From Dyadobacter luteus (lineage in GTDB: Bacteria; Bacteroidota; Bacteroidia; Cytophagales; Spirosomataceae): a stretch of DNA of 64,000 bases. Under the pieces are notes generated by a model. The model was not told where the DNA came from, ran no database searches, and worked only from the letters and a program-made list of their open reading frames with translations. Below, piece by piece: positions 62,153 to 64,000 of this stretch (positions are counted from its first letter, which is position 1; each line of letters opens with the position of its first letter). The position numbers and the translations under genes were made by a program. The stretch is taken from NCBI RefSeq assembly GCF_003383615.1, contig NZ_QNUL01000003.1:248001-312000 (forward strand). Direction: 5' to 3'.

Positions 62153-63700
62153 TTACATATCAAGTAATAATCTCATCGGATCTTCCAGCAATTGCTTCAC
62201 GCGAACCAGGAAGCTTACAGAATCCTTACCATCAATAATGCGGTGATCATAAGAAAGCGCCACATACATGATAGGACGAATTACGATTTGTCCGTCTGCT
62301 ACTACTGCTCTCTCCACGATATTGTGCATACCCAGGATGGCAGACTGAGGAGCGTTGATGATCGGTGTCGAAAGCATTGATCCGAAAGTACCACCATTAG
62401 TGATTGTGAAAGTACCTCCCGACATTTCGTCAAGACCAAGTTTACCATCACGGGCACGGATTGCCAAACGAACGATCTCTTTTTCAATTGCAGCGAAAGA
62501 AAGTGCTTCTGCATTTCTGATAACTGGCACCACCAAACCTCTCGGAGTTGATACTGCTACAGATACGTCAGCGAAATCGTTGAAGATAATTTCTTCTCCA
62601 TCGATTGAAGCATTCACTCCAGGGAAATCTTTCAAAGCAACAGTAACTGCTTTCACAAAGAAGGACATGAAACCTAATCCAACTTCATGTTTTTCTTTGA
62701 ATTTATCCTTGAATTTCGAACGCAAATCCATTACCGGCTTCATATCAACCTCGTTGAAGGTTGTAAGCATAGCCGTCTCATTTTTCACTGCTACCAAACG
62801 GCGGGCAATCGTTTTACGAAGTGATGACATTTTTTCACGACGCTGTACACGGTTACCACTTGCAGCTGGTGCAGGTGCCGCCGCTGCAGGAGCAGAAGCC
62901 GCTTTCGCAGGTGCAGCAGGTTTACTGCCTGCTTTCAAGGCATCATCTTTCATGACACGTCCGCCAGCTCCTGAGCCGTTCACATCTTTCACATCAATTC
63001 CTTTTTCTGCAAGTATTTTCGCAGCAACAGGAGAAGCATGTTTTTCTACTGATTTTTCAACAGAACCAGACTGAGGAGCAGCGGCTGGCGCAGCAGGTGC
63101 ACTTGAACCAGATGAAGCACCTTGTTCAATTTTGCAAATCAATGCACCGATTGCCAATGTGTCACCTTCCTGTCCTACAATTCTCAAAGTACCGGCAGCT
63201 TCTGCTGGCAGTTCAAAAGTTGCTTTATCCGACTCCAGTTCGCAAAGGATTTCATCCACCTCTACATGGTCTCCATCCTTTTTGCTCCATGAAGCAATAG
63301 TTACTTCTGTGATAGACTCACCTACCGCAGGAACTTTCATTTCGTAAATTTTGGCCTCAGCAGCAGCTTCTGGTTGTGCTTCGGTCGGCGCTGGTGCAGC
63401 AGCAGCAGCTGTTGCCGGAGCTTCACTTTTAGCTTCTTCAGCTGGCGCAGAACCACCAGACGCAGCTGTATCAATCGTTGCAATACGATCTCCGATGCTC
63501 AGCGTGTCGCCTTCCTGCGCTTTAATATGTAAAACACCTTCTGCTTCCGCAGTCAATTCAAAAGTTGCTTTATCCGAATCCAGCCCGCAAATGACTTCGT
63601 CCATCTTCACAAAATCCCCATCATTTTTGAACCAGTTTCCTATTGTCACCTCGGTAATAGACTCGCCAACGGGCGGTACTTTTATTTCAATTTCAGCCAT
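62153..63700 (-). CDS. sucB: Dihydrolipoyllysine succinyltransferase, E2 of 2-oxoglutarate dehydrogenase
   Basis: 515 residues. It has two lipoyl domains, with lipoyl-lysines Lys44 ([11 protein letters not shown]) and Lys159 ([11 protein letters not shown]), separated by Ala/Pro-rich linkers. Then there is a peripheral-subunit-binding domain ([20 protein letters not shown], about 221-255) and the catalytic domain (from about 290) with the active-site DHRIIDGK near the end. E. coli SucB has a single lipoyl domain, so two here is notable but seen in other bacteria. It transfers succinyl groups to CoA in the citric acid cycle. The E1 gene sucA ends 47 bp upstream on the same strand, so they form an operon. 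A terminator follows. Confidence 0.96.
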   Translation of the reverse strand: MAEIEIKVPPVGESITEVTIGNWFKNDGDFVKMDEVICGLDSDKATFELTAEAEGVLHIKAQEGDTLSIGDRIATIDTAASGGSAPAEEAKSEAPATAAAAAPAPTEAQPEAAAEAKIYEMKVPAVGESITEVTIASWSKKDGDHVEVDEILCELESDKATFELPAEAAGTLRIVGQEGDTLAIGALICKIEQGASSGSSAPAAPAAAPQSGSVEKSVEKHASPVAAKILAEKGIDVKDVNGSGAGGRVMKDDALKAGSKPAAPAKAASAPAAAAPAPAASGNRVQRREKMSSLRKTIARRLVAVKNETAMLTTFNEVDMKPVMDLRSKFKDKFKEKHEVGLGFMSFFVKAVTVALKDFPGVNASIDGEEIIFNDFADVSVAVSTPRGLVVPVIRNAEALSFAAIEKEIVRLAIRARDGKLGLDEMSGGTFTITNGGTFGSMLSTPIINAPQSAILGMHNIVERAVVADGQIVIRPIMYVALSYDHRIIDGKDSVSFLVRVKQLLEDPMRLLLDM

Positions 63701-63747
63701 TTTATCTGCAATCTTGTGATCGAATTAAGTGTCTTGTTTTTAGTTTA

Positions 63748-64000
63748 TTATTCAAAAGCCCTTACCAGAATCTCTGCCTGTTCTTTTGCATGGATCTTGC
63801 TAAATCCTGTTGAAGGAGAAGCACTTGACTCCCTTGCAATTACCTGAAGCGGGCTGGCTCCTTTGTACATGCGTAGCATGAATGTCCATCCACCCATGTT
63901 GAATGGTTCTTCCTGTACCCAGTATACCTTGGCATTCTTGTATTTAGCCAAATGTGCATCAATCTGAGCCTGTGGGAATGGGTGCATCTGCTCTAAACGG
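63748..64000 (-). CDS. sucA: 2-Oxoglutarate dehydrogenase E1, C-terminal end, partial
   Basis: Only the last 84 residues are in the window; the gene continues past 64000. The visible sequence reads RLEQMHPFPQAQIDAHLAKY, KVYWVQEEPFNMGGWTFM and ends in EQAEILVRAFE, the typical C-terminus of SucA-type E1 enzymes (VRLEQ...PFP, VQEEPxNMGAW, then a basic tail). The frame is open to the edge. It decarboxylates 2-oxoglutarate with thiamine diphosphate and hands the succinyl group to SucB, encoded directly downstream. Confidence 0.95.
   Translation of the reverse strand, partial: RLEQMHPFPQAQIDAHLAKYKNAKVYWVQEEPFNMGGWTFMLRMYKGASPLQVIARESSASPSTGFSKIHAKEQAEILVRAFE

Noticed and set aside
62355..63074. 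239-codon plus-strand frame
   Set aside because: Antisense to sucB; Ala-rich because of the Ala/Pro linkers on the other strand.

Overview
This window looks like chromosome of a Bacteroidota bacterium, most likely Cytophagales (a Dyadobacter/Spirosoma-like relative). I base this on Bacteroidota-type promoters (TTTG, then a TAnnTTTG -7 box), receptors that begin with carboxypeptidase-D-like domains, a type IX secretion C-terminal domain, DUF4374 and TANFOR-type proteins, and an almost complete lack of Shine-Dalgarno signals. The genus is an inference. I saw no rRNA, tRNA, CRISPR array, transposase or prophage gene. The dominant theme is metal traffic across the envelope.

Layout. (1) 1-3.8 kb, minus: an incomplete heavy-metal RND pump fused to a TolC-like domain, preceded by a small Cys/His-rich protein. 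Divergent from it, 3.9-8.2 kb: a small Cys-motif protein, a TonB-dependent siderophore receptor and a PepSY membrane protein. (2) 8.4-14.0 kb: a cobalamin riboswitch ahead of metE, a pterin synthase-family gene, glyA and a metF-like gene, forming a one-carbon/methionine unit. A cation diffusion facilitator follows. (3) 15.0-18.7 kb, minus: DUF2271 protein, PepSY-flavodoxin-reductase fusion and ApbE, a compact extracytoplasmic flavin electron-transfer operon. A secreted ankyrin-repeat protein follows beyond a small palindromic repeat cluster. (4) 21-25 kb: aldo/keto reductase with a divergent AraC regulator, a duplicated 235-bp hairpin-rich repeat, a monooxygenase-fold protein and an FMN reductase. 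(5) 25.1-33.0 kb: two-component system, TolC, membrane-fusion protein, DUF190 PII-like protein and a CzcA/CusA-type RND permease, a complete metal efflux operon.

(6) 33.1-43.9 kb, minus: ECF sigma factor, short anti-sigma factor, DUF4374 lipoprotein, TonB-dependent receptor, a second DUF4374 lipoprotein, PepSY protein, a second TonB-type receptor, a tiny Fur-like winged-helix protein and a DoxX-like protein. The receptor-DUF4374-PepSY core has the order of the Bacteroides XusABC xenosiderophore system, here enlarged. (7) 44.0-48.2 kb: a TPR-LytS-type histidine kinase and a LytTR response regulator flanking a small lipoprotein. (8) 48.4-62.0 kb: a T9SS-sorted secreted protein, then a tightly packed four-gene cluster (outer-membrane barrel, 1950-residue TANFOR-type surface protein, 677-residue fibronectin-like protein, repeat lipoprotein) that looks like an undescribed surface assembly. 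(9) 62.2-64.0 kb, minus: sucB (two lipoyl domains) and the 3' end of sucA.

Likely cooperation: receptors import ferric complexes, PepSY and flavin proteins could supply electrons to release the metal, and two RND pumps plus a CDF exporter handle excess metal. All functional calls rest on reading the protein sequences; no database search was run.
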